DNA of 64,000 nt from Magnetospirillum sp. 15-1 (GTDB lineage: Bacteria; Pseudomonadota; Alphaproteobacteria; Rhodospirillales; Magnetospirillaceae): positions 148,572 to 212,571 of the forward strand of contig NZ_FXXN01000021.1 in assembly GCF_900184795.1 (NCBI RefSeq). Direction: 5' to 3'. Below are positions 1 through 10,465 of this stretch, piece after piece. The first letter of the stretch is position 1, and each line of letters starts with the position of its first letter. Made by a program: the position numbers and the translations under genes. The notes under the pieces were generated by a model. That model did not search any database, had not been told where the DNA came from, and was given only the letters and a program-made list of their open reading frames with translations.

Positions 1-298
1 TGGGAGCCGGCGGCGGCGGAGGCGGAGGAGGCTTGGGAGGCTCGGGCTTGGGCGGCTCGGGCTTCGGTGGTTCCGGCTTGGGCGGCTCGGGCTCGGCCTT
101 CTGCGGCTCGGGCTGCGGCTTGTTGTCCTGCAGCGGCGGCGGGTTGGTCTTGGCCCCGATAGGAACGATATCGACGACGATGGGCGCCTCTTCCATGGGA
201 ATCTCGCGCCAGAACTGCGGCAGGCCGAACACCGCCAGCAGGAACAACGCCAGATGCAGAAGACCGGAGAAGACGTAGCTTTCGCGCCGCAATTCCAT
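1..298 (-). CDS. tolA: TolA/TonB-like envelope energy-transducing protein, 5' part
   Basis: This is the N-terminal 99 residues of a protein that runs off the left edge. It starts MELRRESYVF, has one membrane segment at about residues 9-27, and then passes into a proline, lysine and glutamate-rich stretch with repeated KPEPP units. That layout is typical of TolA or TonB, whose inner-membrane anchor and extended periplasmic arm link the proton-driven TolQ-TolR motor to the outer membrane. The gene begins 9 bases after tolR on the same strand, so TolA is favoured over TonB. The C-terminal domain that would settle this is outside the window. Confidence 0.85.
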   Translation of the reverse strand, partial: MELRRESYVFSGLLHLALFLLAVFGLPQFWREIPMEEAPIVVDIVPIGAKTNPPPLQDNKPQPEPQKAEPEPPKPEPPKPEPPKPEPPKPPPPPPPPAP

Positions 299-307
299 GA
301 TCCGAGC

Positions 308-775
308 CTAGCGCCCCCCCTTCTTGGCCGGCTTGGCCGGCTCGGACGAGCCCTTGACCTCGGTGACCAGGGCGACCTTGGGGAAACCGGCGGCGGCCAG
401 GGTGCCCATGACCTCCATCACGCGGCCGTAATCGATGCCCTTGTCGCCGCGCACGAAGATGCGGGTCTCGGGCTTCTGGGCGGTGATGGCCTGGAGCCGG
501 GGCGCCAGTTCATCGAGCTGGACCTCGGTTTCCTGAATCCAGATCTTGCCGTGGGCGTCGATGGTCACCGACAGCGGCTGATCGTCGCCCTTCAAGGGCG
601 CGGCCGAGGTCTTGGGCAGATCCACCTGGACGCCGGCGGTGAGCAGCGGCGCCGTCACCATGAAGATCACCAGCAACACCAGCATGACGTCGACCATGGG
701 GGTGACGTTGATTTCGGCCACCGGCCGGAACCGGCGGGAATGCCCGCCCTTGCGGGGGCCGATGGAGGCGCCCAT
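308..775 (-). CDS. tolR: Tol-Pal system protein TolR (ExbD/TolR family)
   Basis: A 155-residue ExbD/TolR-family protein. One membrane helix lies at about residues 27-46 and carries the conserved proton-pathway aspartate D29 in the motif NVTPMVDVMLVLL. A periplasmic domain follows (about 50-140), and the tail is lysine-rich. TolR dimers sit inside the TolQ ring and couple proton flow to TolA movement during outer-membrane constriction at division. Its start codon overlaps the tolQ stop (ATGA), so the two are translationally coupled. ExbD would be the alternative, but the ybgC-tolQ-tolR-tolA order points to the Tol system. Confidence 0.95.
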   Translation of the reverse strand: MGASIGPRKGGHSRRFRPVAEINVTPMVDVMLVLLVIFMVTAPLLTAGVQVDLPKTSAAPLKGDDQPLSVTIDAHGKIWIQETEVQLDELAPRLQAITAQKPETRIFVRGDKGIDYGRVMEVMGTLAAAGFPKVALVTEVKGSSEPAKPAKKGGR

Positions 776-1500
776 CAGGCCTTCTCCTCGAGCTGGCGCG
801 ACAGGATGGCGCCGAACTCACCGGCGAAGTTCTCCAGCCGCTTGGAATAGCGGTCCAGGTCGTTGGAGATCTTGTTGTAGGCGATCACCGCCGGAATGGC
901 GGCCACCAGACCCAGCGCGGTGGCGAACAGCGCCTCGGCGATGCCGGGCGCCACCACGGCCAGCGAGGTGTTCTTGGTGGCGGCGATGGACTGGAACGAG
1001 TTCATGATGCCCCACACCGTGCCGAACAGGCCGATGAACGGCGCCGTCGAGCCCACCGAGGCCAGGAAGCCCAGCCGGCGTTCCAGCAGTTCCATCTCGC
1101 GGCCCGAGGTGACGCTCATCACCCGGTCGATACGCTGGGGCAGGCTGGCGCGGGTGGAATCCCGGTCGGCCAAGCCCTTGGCGGCCGAGCGGCGCCATTC
1201 GCGCATGGCGGCGACGAAGACCGACGACATGGGGTCGATCGGCCGGGCGCCGATGCGGTCGTACAGTTCCTCCAGCGAACCGCCGGACCAGAAGGCTTCC
1301 TCGAACTGGTCGGCACGCGTGGTCAGCTGGCGGACCTTCATGAGCTTGTCGAAGATGATGGCCCAGCACCAGAACGAGGCGCAAAGCAGGGCGATCATGA
1401 CGAACTTGACGATGATGTCGGCGCGCAGAAACAGCGCCCACATGGACAAGTCCATCTGTGCCGCCGCTCCGGCCGCCCCTACTGCCTGAGAAGGATCCAT
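775..1500 (-). CDS. tolQ: Tol-Pal system protein TolQ
   Basis: A 241-residue MotA/TolQ/ExbB-family proton-channel protein with the usual three membrane helices, at about residues 17-45, 135-160 and 172-195. The second and third are joined by the family signature [13 protein letters not shown] and [11 protein letters not shown]. Five TolQ subunits form the channel around TolR that powers TolA. It lies 5 bases downstream of ybgC and overlaps tolR by four bases, inside the leftward yebC-to-tolA cluster. Length matches the family (about 230 residues). Confidence 0.96.
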   Translation of the reverse strand: MDPSQAVGAAGAAAQMDLSMWALFLRADIIVKFVMIALLCASFWCWAIIFDKLMKVRQLTTRADQFEEAFWSGGSLEELYDRIGARPIDPMSSVFVAAMREWRRSAAKGLADRDSTRASLPQRIDRVMSVTSGREMELLERRLGFLASVGSTAPFIGLFGTVWGIMNSFQSIAATKNTSLAVVAPGIAEALFATALGLVAAIPAVIAYNKISNDLDRYSKRLENFAGEFGAILSRQLEEKA

Positions 1501-1505
1501 GATAC

Positions 1506-1927
1506 CTACCGCCTTTCGCTGATCCGATTCGCGAACAATTCCCTGACCGGCGCCGGAATGCGGGCCGGTTTACCGGACAGGGTGATATAGCCCAGGCGCA
1601 CCCCGATGCGCACCAATTCAGTTCCGTCCTCGGCACGGATAATCCGCTGGTCCAGCTCGATGCTCGCGCCGCCGATGGAAATCACCTCGGTTTCCACCGA
1701 CAGAAGATCGTCCAGCTTGGCCGAACGACGGAAGTCGATGTTGGCCGAGCGCACCGCGAAGGCAGTCCCCTCGCCGTCCTCCAGCATGGTCCGCTGACTG
1801 ATGCCCAGTTCGCGCACCATCTCGGTACGCGCCCGCTCGGCGAAATTCAGGTAGTTGGAGTGATACACGATGCCGCCGGCATCGGTGTCCTCGTAATAGA
1901 CGCGGATGGGGAAGCGATGCGTCCCGC

Positions 1928-1931
<4 letters not shown>
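1506..1931 (-). CDS. ybgC: Tol-Pal-associated acyl-CoA thioesterase YbgC
   Basis: A 141-residue hot-dog-fold thioesterase of the 4-hydroxybenzoyl-CoA type. The catalytic aspartate lies in the N-terminal signature [17 protein letters not shown] at about residues 13-29. YbgC hydrolyses short-chain acyl-CoA or acyl-ACP and commonly heads tol-pal operons, although its part in Tol function is unclear. The start overlaps the ruvB stop by four bases and tolQ follows after 5 bases, so it bridges the ruv and tol parts of one transcription unit. Confidence 0.93.
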
Positions 1932-2967
<1,036 letters not shown>

Positions 2968-2971
<4 letters not shown>

Positions 2972-3606
2972 GCCAGCAGCCCCTTGCCCAGACGCTTGAG
3001 CGCGGCGCGGATCAGGGCGGAGGAATCGGCCTCGTCACCCAGTTCGCGGGCGGTCTCGCCCACCGCCTGGAAGGCCTCGAGGCGCTTGTAGCCCAGATTG
3101 ACCAGGGCGGAGACGGCATCCTCCATGCGGCCCGCGCCGGCGGGCAGCGGCGCGGCCGCCGACAGGGCGTCCTTGATCCCGCCGGGGGCGAAACCGCCCA
3201 GCGCGATCTTGCCGGCCTTGTCCTTCAGCTCGGTGAGGATGCGCACCGCCAGTTTAGGCCCGACGCCATTGGCCCGCGTCAGTCCGGCCTTGTCCCCCGC
3301 GGCGATGATCTGCAGCAACTGCTCCGGCCCGGCCACCGACAGGATGGCCAGCGCCACCTTGGCCCCCACTCCCTGCACGGTGGTCAGCAGGCGGAACCAG
3401 TCGCGCTCGCCGGCCTCCAGGAAGCCGAACAGCGAGATGGCGTCTTCGCGCACCTGGGTCTCGACGAACAGGCTGGCGGCGGTGCCGGTCTCCAGCCGCC
3501 CCAGGGTCTTGGTGGAGCAGGCCACCAGATAGCCGACGCCGTTGCAGTCGACCACCGCCCAGTCGTCCCCCTGGGAATCGATCAGGCCCTTCAGCTTGGC
3601 GATCAT
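2968..3606 (-). CDS. ruvA: Holliday junction-binding protein RuvA
   Basis: A 212-residue RuvA. It has an N-terminal OB domain starting [10 protein letters not shown], two helix-hairpin-helix motifs ([13 protein letters not shown] at about 70-82 and [13 protein letters not shown] at about 105-117), and a C-terminal RuvB-binding domain after an alanine-rich linker. RuvA tetramers hold the four-way junction open for RuvB and RuvC. The frame is open upstream to 3822, but that extension is translated palindromic repeat, whereas the start at 3606 gives the standard N-terminus. A repeat separates it from ruvC, and it overlaps ruvB by four bases. Confidence 0.97.
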
Positions 3607-3629
3607 GATCCACACCTCCCGGCGATTGC

Positions 3630-3725
3630 CCCCTCCCCAGCCCTCCCCCAAACAAGTTGGGGGAGGGAGAGGAGAATGCGCCCCCTCCCCCGGCCATGCC
3701 GGGGGAGGGCCGGGGTGGGGGCATG
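3630..3725. repeat. Double palindromic (REP/BIME-like) element between ruvC and ruvA
   Basis: Two strong hairpins lie side by side in the ruvC-ruvA gap. The first pairs 3641-3651 with 3657-3667 (11 bp, CCCTCCCCCAA with TTGGGGGAGGG). The second pairs 3683-3694 with 3698-3709 (12 bp around a 3-base loop). Together they look like an intergenic palindromic repeat inserted in an operon, where it could weaken downstream expression or stabilise mRNA ends. No second copy of this exact type was seen in the window. Confidence 0.75.
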
Positions 3726-3736
3726 GCGTGAAAGCG

Positions 3737-4237
3737 TCATCGCGCCACCGCCTGCGCCAGACGCTGCTGCGTCCCACGGTGATGGGCGTGGCAGATGGCC
3801 ACCGCCAGGGCGTCGGCGGCATCGGGAGTAGCGGCCAGACAGCCGGGCAGCAGGGTCCTGATCATCATGCCCACCTGCTCCTTGGCGGCGCGGCCGGTGC
3901 CGACCACCGACTGCTTGACCAGAGTGGCCGCGTATTCGCCCACCTTGAGCCCGGCCTTGGCGGGAACCAGCAGCACCACGCCGCGGGCCTGGCCCAGCTT
4001 CAGGGTGCTGGCGGGATTCATGTTGACGAAGGTCTCCTCCACCGCCGCCTCGTCGGGGCCGTATTCGGCGATCACGGCGACGATGGCGTCATGGAGCTGG
4101 ACCAGCCGCTCGGCCAGCGGGGCGTCGGTGGCGGGACGGATCACCCCGTCCGCCACATGGCGCAACCGGTTGTCCACGGCATCGACGATGCCCCAGCCGG
4201 TATTGCGCAGCCCCGGGTCCAACCCCAGGATTCTCAT
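3737..4237 (-). CDS. ruvC: Holliday junction resolvase RuvC
   Basis: A 166-residue RNase H-fold endonuclease that cuts Holliday junctions bound by RuvAB. It begins [18 protein letters not shown], giving the first catalytic aspartate D7. The acidic AVEETFVN segment lies at about residues 65-72 and the C-terminal [15 protein letters not shown] supplies the last acidic residues and histidine. The start overlaps the yebC stop by one base (TGATG). Length is normal, so ruvC, ruvA and ruvB are all present in standard order. Confidence 0.97.
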   Translation of the reverse strand: MRILGLDPGLRNTGWGIVDAVDNRLRHVADGVIRPATDAPLAERLVQLHDAIVAVIAEYGPDEAAVEETFVNMNPASTLKLGQARGVVLLVPAKAGLKVGEYAATLVKQSVVGTGRAAKEQVGMMIRTLLPGCLAATPDAADALAVAICHAHHRGTQQRLAQAVAR

Positions 4238-4986
4238 CAGCCGAGCTTTTCCATGATCTCGTCGGGAATCTCGAAATTGGCCTGGACGCGCTGGACGTCG
4301 TCGTTGTCCTCGAGGAGGTCCAGCAGCTTCAGCAGGGTCCGGGCGGTTTCCTCGTCGCTGACCGGAACGGTGGTCTGCGGCTTCCAGTCCAGGCGGGCGT
4401 ATTCCGGCGTGCCGAACTTGGCTTCCATGGCGTCGCGCACCGTGCCGAGATCGTCGGGGGCGCAGGTGATCTCGTGGCCTTCCTCGTCGGATTCCACATT
4501 GTCGGCCCCGGCGTCCAGGGCACCCTCGAACATGGCCTCGGCCCCGCCGGCGGCGGCGGGAAAGCGGATGGCGCCGACCCGGTCGAACATGAACGACACC
4601 GAATTGGTCTCGCCGAGCGCGCCGCCGTTCTTGTTGAAGGCGGTACGCACCTCGGTGGCGGTGCGGTTGCGGTTGTCGGTCAGGCCCTCGACGATGATGG
4701 CCACCGAACCGGGACCATAGCCTTCGTAACGCACTTCCTCGTAATTGGTGCCGTCATCGCCACCGGCGCCGCGCTTGATGGCGCGCTCCATGGTGTCCTT
4801 GGGCATGTTGGCGGCCCGCGCCGCCATGATGGCGGCGCGCAGACGCGGGTTCATGGCCGGGTCGGGCATGCCGGTTTTCGCCGATACGGTCAATTCGCGG
4901 ATCAGCTTGGTGAAGACCTTAGCCCGCTTGGCGTCCTGCGCGCCCTTGCGGTGCATGATGTTCTTGAATTGTGAATGCCCGGCCAT
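4237..4986 (-). CDS. yebC: YebC/PmpR-family protein (TACO1-like)
   Basis: A 249-residue YebC/PmpR protein starting [21 protein letters not shown], the diagnostic N-terminus of the family. The three domains are complete, with [19 protein letters not shown] in the middle region and an acidic C-terminus. Members act as transcription regulators or, as recent work suggests, as ribosome-associated factors that ease stalling on proline runs. It heads the leftward cluster with ruvC directly downstream, the usual arrangement in proteobacteria. The promoter should lie in 4987-5100. Confidence 0.96.
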   Translation of the reverse strand: MAGHSQFKNIMHRKGAQDAKRAKVFTKLIRELTVSAKTGMPDPAMNPRLRAAIMAARAANMPKDTMERAIKRGAGGDDGTNYEEVRYEGYGPGSVAIIVEGLTDNRNRTATEVRTAFNKNGGALGETNSVSFMFDRVGAIRFPAAAGGAEAMFEGALDAGADNVESDEEGHEITCAPDDLGTVRDAMEAKFGTPEYARLDWKPQTTVPVSDEETARTLLKLLDLLEDNDDVQRVQANFEIPDEIMEKLG

Positions 4987-5210
4987 ATTCCGCCACCAAT
5001 CCCGATGAGAATGAAGATCGACCGGTGCCTATACCACATGTTGTGGCAAAGCAACAGGGATGACGCCGCCCCCGGCCATCCATCAGGAATAGATACAATT
5101 CACCCGTGGACACATATCGCAGCGCGATATAAAAGTGCATTTCGGTACGTCTTTACGTATATGCGCCCTCGGGGGAGGGACGCGCCGTCACTCCGCCAGG
5201 GGGAGCCGCC

Positions 5211-7286
5211 ATGTTCGCCGCCAGCCACCTTTCGCCGTCCTCCGACCGGACCCAATCCGACGACGCGGAGATGGACCGGCTGCGAAGCCAGTTCCGCCTG
5301 GGCGAGGTCGACGAGGTCCGGCTGCGCCGCCTCGCCGCCCCGCTGGCCGCCGCCTTGCCCGCCGCCGACCACGGGCTGGGCCGCCTGCTGGCCGGGGGGC
5401 TGGATGCCGAGGCCCTGCTGCGGGCCCGCGAGCACGGCGCCGCCCTGGCCGCCCAGGGCATCCGCGCCCGCGACGTGCTGGCCGAGCAGGCCGCCTCCAT
5501 GGAAGCGGCCCTGCGGGCGGTGCTCACCGCCCATCGGATCGCGCCCCAGGCGGCCGACGATCTCGGCTCGGTGCTGCGCGCCGGCATGCTGCACCTGGAC
5601 GCCACCCTGGAAGCCCAGACCGAAGCCGGGCTGGGCCGCCAGAACCGGGGCGACCTGCTGGACCTCACCGACATGCTCGAGCGCGAGATCGTCGGCGCCG
5701 TCGACGTGATCGGCGCCCAGGCCCAGCGCCTGTCCTCGGGGGCGGAACAGTTGGACGAGGTGGCCGAGCGCATGCGCTCCATGGCCGGCTCGGTCTCCAG
5801 CTCGGCCATCAACACCGCCGAGGACGTCCAGACGGTGGCCGGCGCCACCGAGGAGCTGGAGGTCTCGTCCCGCGAGATCGCCCATCAGGTGGTCCAAGCC
5901 ACCGAACTGACCGGCGAGGCCACCACCAAGGCCGGCGACGCCTCGACCCGGGTGGGCGGGCTGGCGAGCATCAGCACAGACATCCGCTCGGCGCTGGATT
6001 TGATTTCACGTATCGCCGGCCAGACCCGCATGCTGGCGCTGAACGCCACCATCGAGGCCGCCCGCGCCGGCGACATGGGCAAGGGCTTCGCCGTGGTGGC
6101 CAGCGAGGTCAAGGGCCTCGCCCAGCAGACCGAGCACGCCACCGGCACCATCAGCGGCCAGGCCCAGGCCATCCGCCTGGCCACCGAGGGGGTCACCGGC
6201 ATGGTGGACGCGGTCGGCGCCATCATCGGCTCCATCAACGTCATCGCCGGCCATGTGGCCGCCGCCACCGAGCAGCAGCGCGCCGCCACCGCCGAGATCA
6301 CCCGCAGCGCCGCCCGCGCCGCCGAATGCACCCGCGAGGTGGCGAGCAACGCCAATCAGGTACTGGCCGAGGCCGGCACCACCACGGAAATCGCCACCAG
6401 GGTCAAGGACCTGTCCCAGGTGGTGGGGCGCGATATCCGCGACCTGCACCGCCGCATCTCGGTGATCCTGCGCTCCTCGGTGGTCGGCGACCGCCGCGAC
6501 AACGACCGCTATCCCTGCGCACTGGGCTTCCAGGCCCAGATCGGCGGCAAATGGATCGACGGGCGTACCGCCGACCTGTCCCCCACCGGGGCGCTGCTGG
6601 CCATGACGGTGCCCGAGGACACCTCTCCCTTCGAACTGCGTATCGAGGGGATCGGCGCCTTGCGCACCCATGTGGTCACCCGCAGCGCGCTGGGCACCCA
6701 TGCCGAGTTCGAATCCCTGGACGCGGCGGCGTCGCAAGCCATCGCCGCCGCCATCGCCGCCGAGCACCAGCGCGACGAAATCTTCATCCGGGCGGCGCGC
6801 GACACGGCGGCGCTGGTATCCAAGGCCTTCGAGGACGCGCTGGCCGCCCGCGTGCTGACCGAGGCCGACCTGTTCGACGTGGACTACCTGCCCATCGCCG
6901 GCAGCAACCCGCTGCAGCACTTGACCCGCTTCACCGAATTCGCCGAGCGCATCGTGCCGGCCCTGGTGGAACCGGCCCGGCAGGTGGACAAGCGCATCGT
7001 CTTCTGTCTGGCGGTCGACCGCAACGGCTACGCCCCGACCCACAATCCGGAATTCTCGCAGCCCCAGCGGCCCGACGATCCGGAATGGAACATCGCCCAT
7101 TGCCGCAACCGCCGCATTTTCGACGATCCCGCCGGGCTGCTGGCGGCGCGCAACACCAAGGCCCACTTCATCCAGCTCTACAACCGCGACATGGGCGGCC
7201 AGAAGGTGCTGCTGAAGGAAGTGGACGCCCCCATCCGGGTCGGCAAGCGCCACTGGGGCGCCGTCCGTCTGGCGCTCCGGCAGTAG
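5211..7286 (+). CDS. Soluble chemoreceptor with MCP signalling, PilZ and C-terminal cache-like domains
   Basis: A 691-residue methyl-accepting chemotaxis protein without any membrane segment. The N-terminal 150 residues are all-helical and may be a globin-like or unknown sensor. The MCP signalling hairpin follows, with its tip near residues 262-303 ([20 protein letters not shown]). A PilZ domain starts at R429 (RDNDR and then DLSPTG at about 452-457), the standard c-di-GMP-binding pair. The last 150 residues form a conserved alphaproteobacterial MCP module ([29 protein letters not shown]). The start is set by GGGGAG about 6 bases upstream. It stands alone, diverging from yebC. Inferred role: cytoplasmic receptor tuned by c-di-GMP. 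Confidence 0.9.
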   Translation: MFAASHLSPSSDRTQSDDAEMDRLRSQFRLGEVDEVRLRRLAAPLAAALPAADHGLGRLLAGGLDAEALLRAREHGAALAAQGIRARDVLAEQAASMEAALRAVLTAHRIAPQAADDLGSVLRAGMLHLDATLEAQTEAGLGRQNRGDLLDLTDMLEREIVGAVDVIGAQAQRLSSGAEQLDEVAERMRSMAGSVSSSAINTAEDVQTVAGATEELEVSSREIAHQVVQATELTGEATTKAGDASTRVGGLASISTDIRSALDLISRIAGQTRMLALNATIEAARAGDMGKGFAVVASEVKGLAQQTEHATGTISGQAQAIRLATEGVTGMVDAVGAIIGSINVIAGHVAAATEQQRAATAEITRSAARAAECTREVASNANQVLAEAGTTTEIATRVKDLSQVVGRDIRDLHRRISVILRSSVVGDRRDNDRYPCALGFQAQIGGKWIDGRTADLSPTGALLAMTVPEDTSPFELRIEGIGALRTHVVTRSALGTHAEFESLDAAASQAIAAAIAAEHQRDEIFIRAARDTAALVSKAFEDALAARVLTEADLFDVDYLPIAGSNPLQHLTRFTEFAERIVPALVEPARQVDKRIVFCLAVDRNGYAPTHNPEFSQPQRPDDPEWNIAHCRNRRIFDDPAGLLAARNTKAHFIQLYNRDMGGQKVLLKEVDAPIRVGKRHWGAVRLALRQ

Positions 7287-7295
7287 CCGCCATGG

Positions 7296-7676
7296 TCAGT
7301 GGCTGGCCCGCACCACCATCTCGGTGATGACGGCCGGGTCGGTCACGCCGGTGGACCGGGCGATCTCCGCCTTGCCGTGATAGGAGATCAGGGTGCTTTG
7401 GCTCTTGACGCCGAGGAAGGCCAGGGCATCCTTCTGGCTGTCGAAATCCACCGCGAACACCTTCAGCGCCGGATTGGAGGATTCCAGCCGGTCCACCGTC
7501 GGCTTCTGCGCCTTGCAGGTAGGGCACCACGGCGCCGTCACATGCACCAGGATGGGCGATCCGGCGGCCTGGGCGGCCTCGAACGCCGCCTTGTCCCACG
7601 TCTGGGCCGACTGAGCGGCGGGTGCGGCGAGGACCAGGGCGAACAGCAGGATCAGACGGGACAGCAGGCGGGGCAT
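7296..7676 (-). CDS. Secreted thioredoxin-fold protein
   Basis: A 126-residue protein with a signal peptide (about residues 1-24, cleavage after AQSA) and a thioredoxin domain carrying the redox motif WCPTC (C51 and C54). It should work in the periplasm on disulfide exchange or as a reductant for an envelope partner. It lacks the extra domains of DsbA or DsbC, so the exact role is open. GGAGG sits 6 bases before the ATG. It converges with the chemoreceptor gene, with only 9 bases between their stops. Confidence 0.88.
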   Translation of the reverse strand: MPRLLSRLILLFALVLAAPAAQSAQTWDKAAFEAAQAAGSPILVHVTAPWCPTCKAQKPTVDRLESSNPALKVFAVDFDSQKDALAFLGVKSQSTLISYHGKAEIARSTGVTDPAVITEMVVRASH

Positions 7677-7795
7677 GACGAATCCTCCGGGAAAGACAAC
7701 TCCCCCTGATATTCGCCCTCCGCCATGGAAAAGTTAGCCTTGCCCGAAAATTTAGAGCGTCGAGCGTTAAACCTGACGCACGGCGCGATCTGCGG

Positions 7796-7864
7796 CCATT
7801 GAGGCCGCGGCCAAGGGCGCGGAGGCGCCCGCCCGGCGAGGGGCATGCATAAGCCTAGCTAGCG
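7796..7864. repeat. Dispersed intergenic repeat, copy A
   Basis: About 62 bases starting TTGAGGCCGCGGCCAAGGGC match, with roughly six differences, a second copy at 47404-47466. Both copies lie in non-coding gaps and contain the internal palindrome GGCGCGGAGGCGCCCGCC or its variant, and both end in a TAAAGCCTATA-like tail. This is a host-specific dispersed element. In this copy it lies between the mlaC-like gene and the thioredoxin gene. Confidence 0.8.
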
Positions 7865-7866
7865 CT

Positions 7867-8487
7867 TCAGGACGGGGCCTTGGGGGGCGCCGCGATCTTC
7901 TTGCGCATGGCGTCGAACAGCGCCTCGATATTGCCGCCTGCCGAGCGGATCACCGAGGTGAAGTCGGAGCGGATGGTGGTGAGCAACCCCGCTCCCTCGG
8001 CGATGACGTCGGAAACCACCTGGCGTCCGGCCGGATTGCGGACGATGACAAAGGCCAGTTCCACGTTTTCCTGCGGCGACAGCACCATGCGGGTCCTGAC
8101 CAGCACGCCGTCGGCGCGTTCCTCGCTGCCCAGCACCTCCACCTGGGTCGAGCCCGAATTGTTGTCGATCATGTCGGCATAGGTGGAAACGAAAAAGGGA
8201 ATCAGCAGCGAAGCGAAGGTATCCTTCTGCTCCTGCGTCGCCTTGCGCCAGTAGCGCCCCAGGATCAGTTCGGATTCATAGGTGATGTCGCCGTATTTCG
8301 AGACCAGGGCGATGACCTTCTCGCGGCTTTGCTCGCGGCTGAAGGGGCCGCCCGCGAAGGTCGCCGCCGATTCGGCGACGGCCTGCTTGACCAGGGCCTC
8401 GGCCTCGGGGCCGTCGGCGGCCCGCGCCGGCTGGACCACAAAAAGCAATCCGGCGACCAGCAGACCCAACAGACGCAGCATGATCAT
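7867..8487 (-). CDS. mlaC: MlaC/Ttg2D-family phospholipid-binding protein
   Basis: A 206-residue periplasmic protein with a signal peptide (cleavage near PARAAD, residue 24) and an MlaC/Tol-tol Ttg2 domain. Typical features are the VSKYGDITYESELILGRYWR segment, LLIPFFVSTYADMI, and the late VVSDVIAEGAGLLTTIRSDFTSVIRS block. MlaC proteins ferry phospholipids between the outer-membrane MlaA complex and the inner-membrane MlaFEDB transporter. The partner genes are not nearby, so a hopanoid or other lipid role cannot be ruled out. It follows the ymdB-like gene by 64 bases on the same strand. Confidence 0.88.
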   Translation of the reverse strand: MIMLRLLGLLVAGLLFVVQPARAADGPEAEALVKQAVAESAATFAGGPFSREQSREKVIALVSKYGDITYESELILGRYWRKATQEQKDTFASLLIPFFVSTYADMIDNNSGSTQVEVLGSEERADGVLVRTRMVLSPQENVELAFVIVRNPAGRQVVSDVIAEGAGLLTTIRSDFTSVIRSAGGNIEALFDAMRKKIAAPPKAPS

Positions 8488-8551
8488 TCCTCTCGTTCAT
8501 TCCCGGTCAAATGGCGACGGACCATAGAGGACGACCCCTGACGGCAAGCTT

Positions 8552-9370
8552 TCACCAGTCGGGCCAGCACTCGGCCAGGCGCCCGCCAAGACGCAACGGC
8601 GCGGCCCGGAGCGCCAGCCCGGTGCGGTCGTCGGTTTCCACCATCACGGCGCACAGCGTGCCCGGCCCCTCGGCGGGCGACAGGCGCTCGCCTGGGATCT
8701 TGCGCACGAACTTGAAGATGGCGGCTTCCTTCTTCATGCCGATCACCGAATCGTAATCGCCGCACATGCCGGCATCGGTCTGGTAGGCGGTGCCCCTGAC
8801 CAGAATCTGGCAATCGGCGGTGGGCACGTGGGAATGGCTGCCCACCACCAGACTGGCCCGGCCGTCCGACAGATGGCCCAGCGCCATCTTCTCGCTGGAG
8901 GCCTCGGCGTGGACGTCCACGATGATGGCGTCGACGCCGCCGGCTCCCATCCGGGCCCGCGCCAGTTCCTTCTCCAGCGCGGCGAAGGGGTCATCCAGCG
9001 GGTCCATGAACAGGCGCCCCATCACCTGGACCACCATCACCTTGCGGCCGCGCGGCGCGCCATAGACGCCGATGCCGCGCCCCGGCGTGCCGGCGGGATA
9101 GTTGAGCGGCCGCAGCACGCGGGTCTCGCCGTCCAGATAGGGCATGATCTCGCGCTGGTCCCAGGTGTGGTTGCCCAGCGTCACCACGTCCACCCCGGCG
9201 GCGAAGAAGTCCTCGCAGATCTTTGGCGTGATGCCGAAGCCGTGGGCGGCGTTCTCGCCGTTGACGACGATGAAATCGGGGGAAAGGCGATCCCTGATCT
9301 CGGCCATGCGGCCGGTGATCACGTCGCGGCCGGAACGCCCGATGACGTCGCCCATATACAGAAGTCTCAT
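8552..9370 (-). CDS. YmdB-type metallophosphoesterase (TIGR00282 family)
   Basis: A 272-residue calcineurin-like phosphoesterase. The metal-binding motifs are in order: MGDVIGRSGRD at the N-terminus, VVNGENAAHGFG (about 35-46), TLGNHTWDQ (about 62-70), VDVHAEASSEK (about 150-160) and VVGSHSHVPTAD (about 175-186). Bacillus YmdB hydrolyses 2',3'-cAMP and affects RNA turnover, and the Deinococcus homologue is structurally known. The start overlaps the stop of the cyclo-ligase gene by four bases, a pairing seen across alphaproteobacteria. Confidence 0.93.
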   Translation of the reverse strand: MRLLYMGDVIGRSGRDVITGRMAEIRDRLSPDFIVVNGENAAHGFGITPKICEDFFAAGVDVVTLGNHTWDQREIMPYLDGETRVLRPLNYPAGTPGRGIGVYGAPRGRKVMVVQVMGRLFMDPLDDPFAALEKELARARMGAGGVDAIIVDVHAEASSEKMALGHLSDGRASLVVGSHSHVPTADCQILVRGTAYQTDAGMCGDYDSVIGMKKEAAIFKFVRKIPGERLSPAEGPGTLCAVMVETDDRTGLALRAAPLRLGGRLAECWPDW

Positions 9371-9951
9371 TTGCCCGCCGTCACGATCACGCCCTGCTCC
9401 GTGGCTATGAGGTCCAATGGGATGTCCCAGGGATCGGTGGGAACGCTCTCCACCTCCTGGGCGGCGAAGGCCAGGCCGACGGCGACAACCTCGCCGTTCC
9501 GGCGCAGGCCCGCCAGAGTCCGGTCATAGTATCCGCCGCCGTAGCCCAGACGGAACCCCCTTCTGTCGAAAGCCAGCAGCGGAACCAGCAGCGCATTGGG
9601 AGTAACGGCCGGCGCGTCGGCGGGATGACGGGTGCCGTGGGGGCCGTCCTCCAGGGACTCGCCGGGTATCCAGCGGCGGAATTCCAGGATGCCGCCCGTC
9701 TCGGTCACCGCCGGCAGGGCCAGGGTATGGCCCCGCGCCGCCAGGGCCTCCATCAGCGGCACCGGGTCGATCTCGCCCTCCAGCGGCCAGTAGCCGGCCA
9801 GTACGGCACCGCCGGGCAGGCCCAGCCCGGCGGCCAGCCCGGCCAGCGCCCGGCCGGCGGCGGTCCCCAGGCGCGCCATGGCGTCCCGCCGTGTCCGGCG
9901 GGCGATGCGGCGCAGTTCGGTCTTGCTGAGAGGAGGGATGGACTCGGTCAT
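9367..9951 (-). CDS. 5-formyltetrahydrofolate cyclo-ligase
   Basis: A 194-residue 5-FTHF cyclo-ligase (methenyl-THF synthetase), which uses ATP to return 5-formyl-THF to 5,10-methenyl-THF. The glycine-rich signature LGYGGGYYDRTL lies at about residues 141-152, preceded by LLVPLLAFDRRGFRLG. It sits immediately downstream of 6S RNA, the classic ssrS-fcl linkage, in which the enzyme is read from the same primary transcript. It overlaps the ymdB-like gene by four bases. Confidence 0.93.
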   Translation of the reverse strand: MTESIPPLSKTELRRIARRTRRDAMARLGTAAGRALAGLAAGLGLPGGAVLAGYWPLEGEIDPVPLMEALAARGHTLALPAVTETGGILEFRRWIPGESLEDGPHGTRHPADAPAVTPNALLVPLLAFDRRGFRLGYGGGYYDRTLAGLRRNGEVVAVGLAFAAQEVESVPTDPWDIPLDLIATEQGVIVTAGK

Positions 9952-9958
9952 GGCATAA

Positions 9959-10128
9959 GTGGAGCGGCGCCGCCTCGGCCGTTGGCCTGCAAGTCCTCCG
10001 TGGCCTGCTTACGCAGGTGGGTGGCCATATACCGGAACCAGGGCTCCGACAGGGACAGCCCCCGAGAGGAAGATATTGGCCCCAGGGACGTTGGCTGCCT
10101 GACGCACCGCGCAGCAGACCGCTCCACC
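9959..10128 (-). ncRNA. ssrS: 6S RNA
   Basis: A 170-base non-coding stretch between zapA and the cyclo-ligase gene, where 6S RNA is expected. On the minus strand it starts GGTGGAGCGG and ends CCGCTCCAC, which pair as the terminal closing stem. The middle is a long imperfect hairpin with purine-rich bulges such as CTCGGGGGCTGTCCC around the centre. 6S RNA mimics an open promoter and sequesters the sigma70 holoenzyme in stationary phase. The call rests on position, size and end pairing, and the exact ends are uncertain by a few bases. Confidence 0.8.
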
Positions 10129-10135
10129 CTTGAAG

Positions 10136-10462
10136 CTAGGCCCTTTCCAGCCGCATCGCAATGGCTTCGATGCGGCGGGTCAGGGAATCGATCAGCCCGG
10201 CCAGTTTGGTGTCGCCCTCGGCGGCGGCGCCGACCTCGGTGCCGATCTTGGAAAGTTCCTCCCGCGCCTCGGCCAGTTCATCGGCCAGCAGCAGGCCGAC
10301 CATGACCAGCAGGCGGGTATCGCTGACCGACCCCACCGAGGACAGCAGATGCTGGGCGCGGGCATCCACCTCGCGGCCCAGGACATGGACGCGGGCCACC
10401 TGGGAATCGTCGCAGGCGATATCGTAGATCCGGCCATTGATGGTGACGTTGACGACTGCCAC
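10136..10462 (-). CDS. zapA: Cell division protein ZapA
   Basis: A 108-residue ZapA. It begins with the beta-rich NVTINGRIYDIACDD head domain, continues with RVHVLGREVDARAQ and LLVMVGLLLADEL, and ends in a long helix that forms the tetrameric coiled coil. ZapA cross-links FtsZ filaments at midcell. It is 3 bases downstream of a small coiled-coil gene and immediately upstream of 6S RNA, the standard alphaproteobacterial order. Confidence 0.92.
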   Translation of the reverse strand: MAVVNVTINGRIYDIACDDSQVARVHVLGREVDARAQHLLSSVGSVSDTRLLVMVGLLLADELAEAREELSKIGTEVGAAAEGDTKLAGLIDSLTRRIEAIAMRLERA

Positions 10463-10465
10463 GGG

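Noticed and set aside
3607-3822. Extended N-terminus of RuvA
   Set aside because: The extra 72 codons translate the palindromic repeat between ruvC and ruvA. RuvA homologues begin at the MIAKLKG start at 3606.
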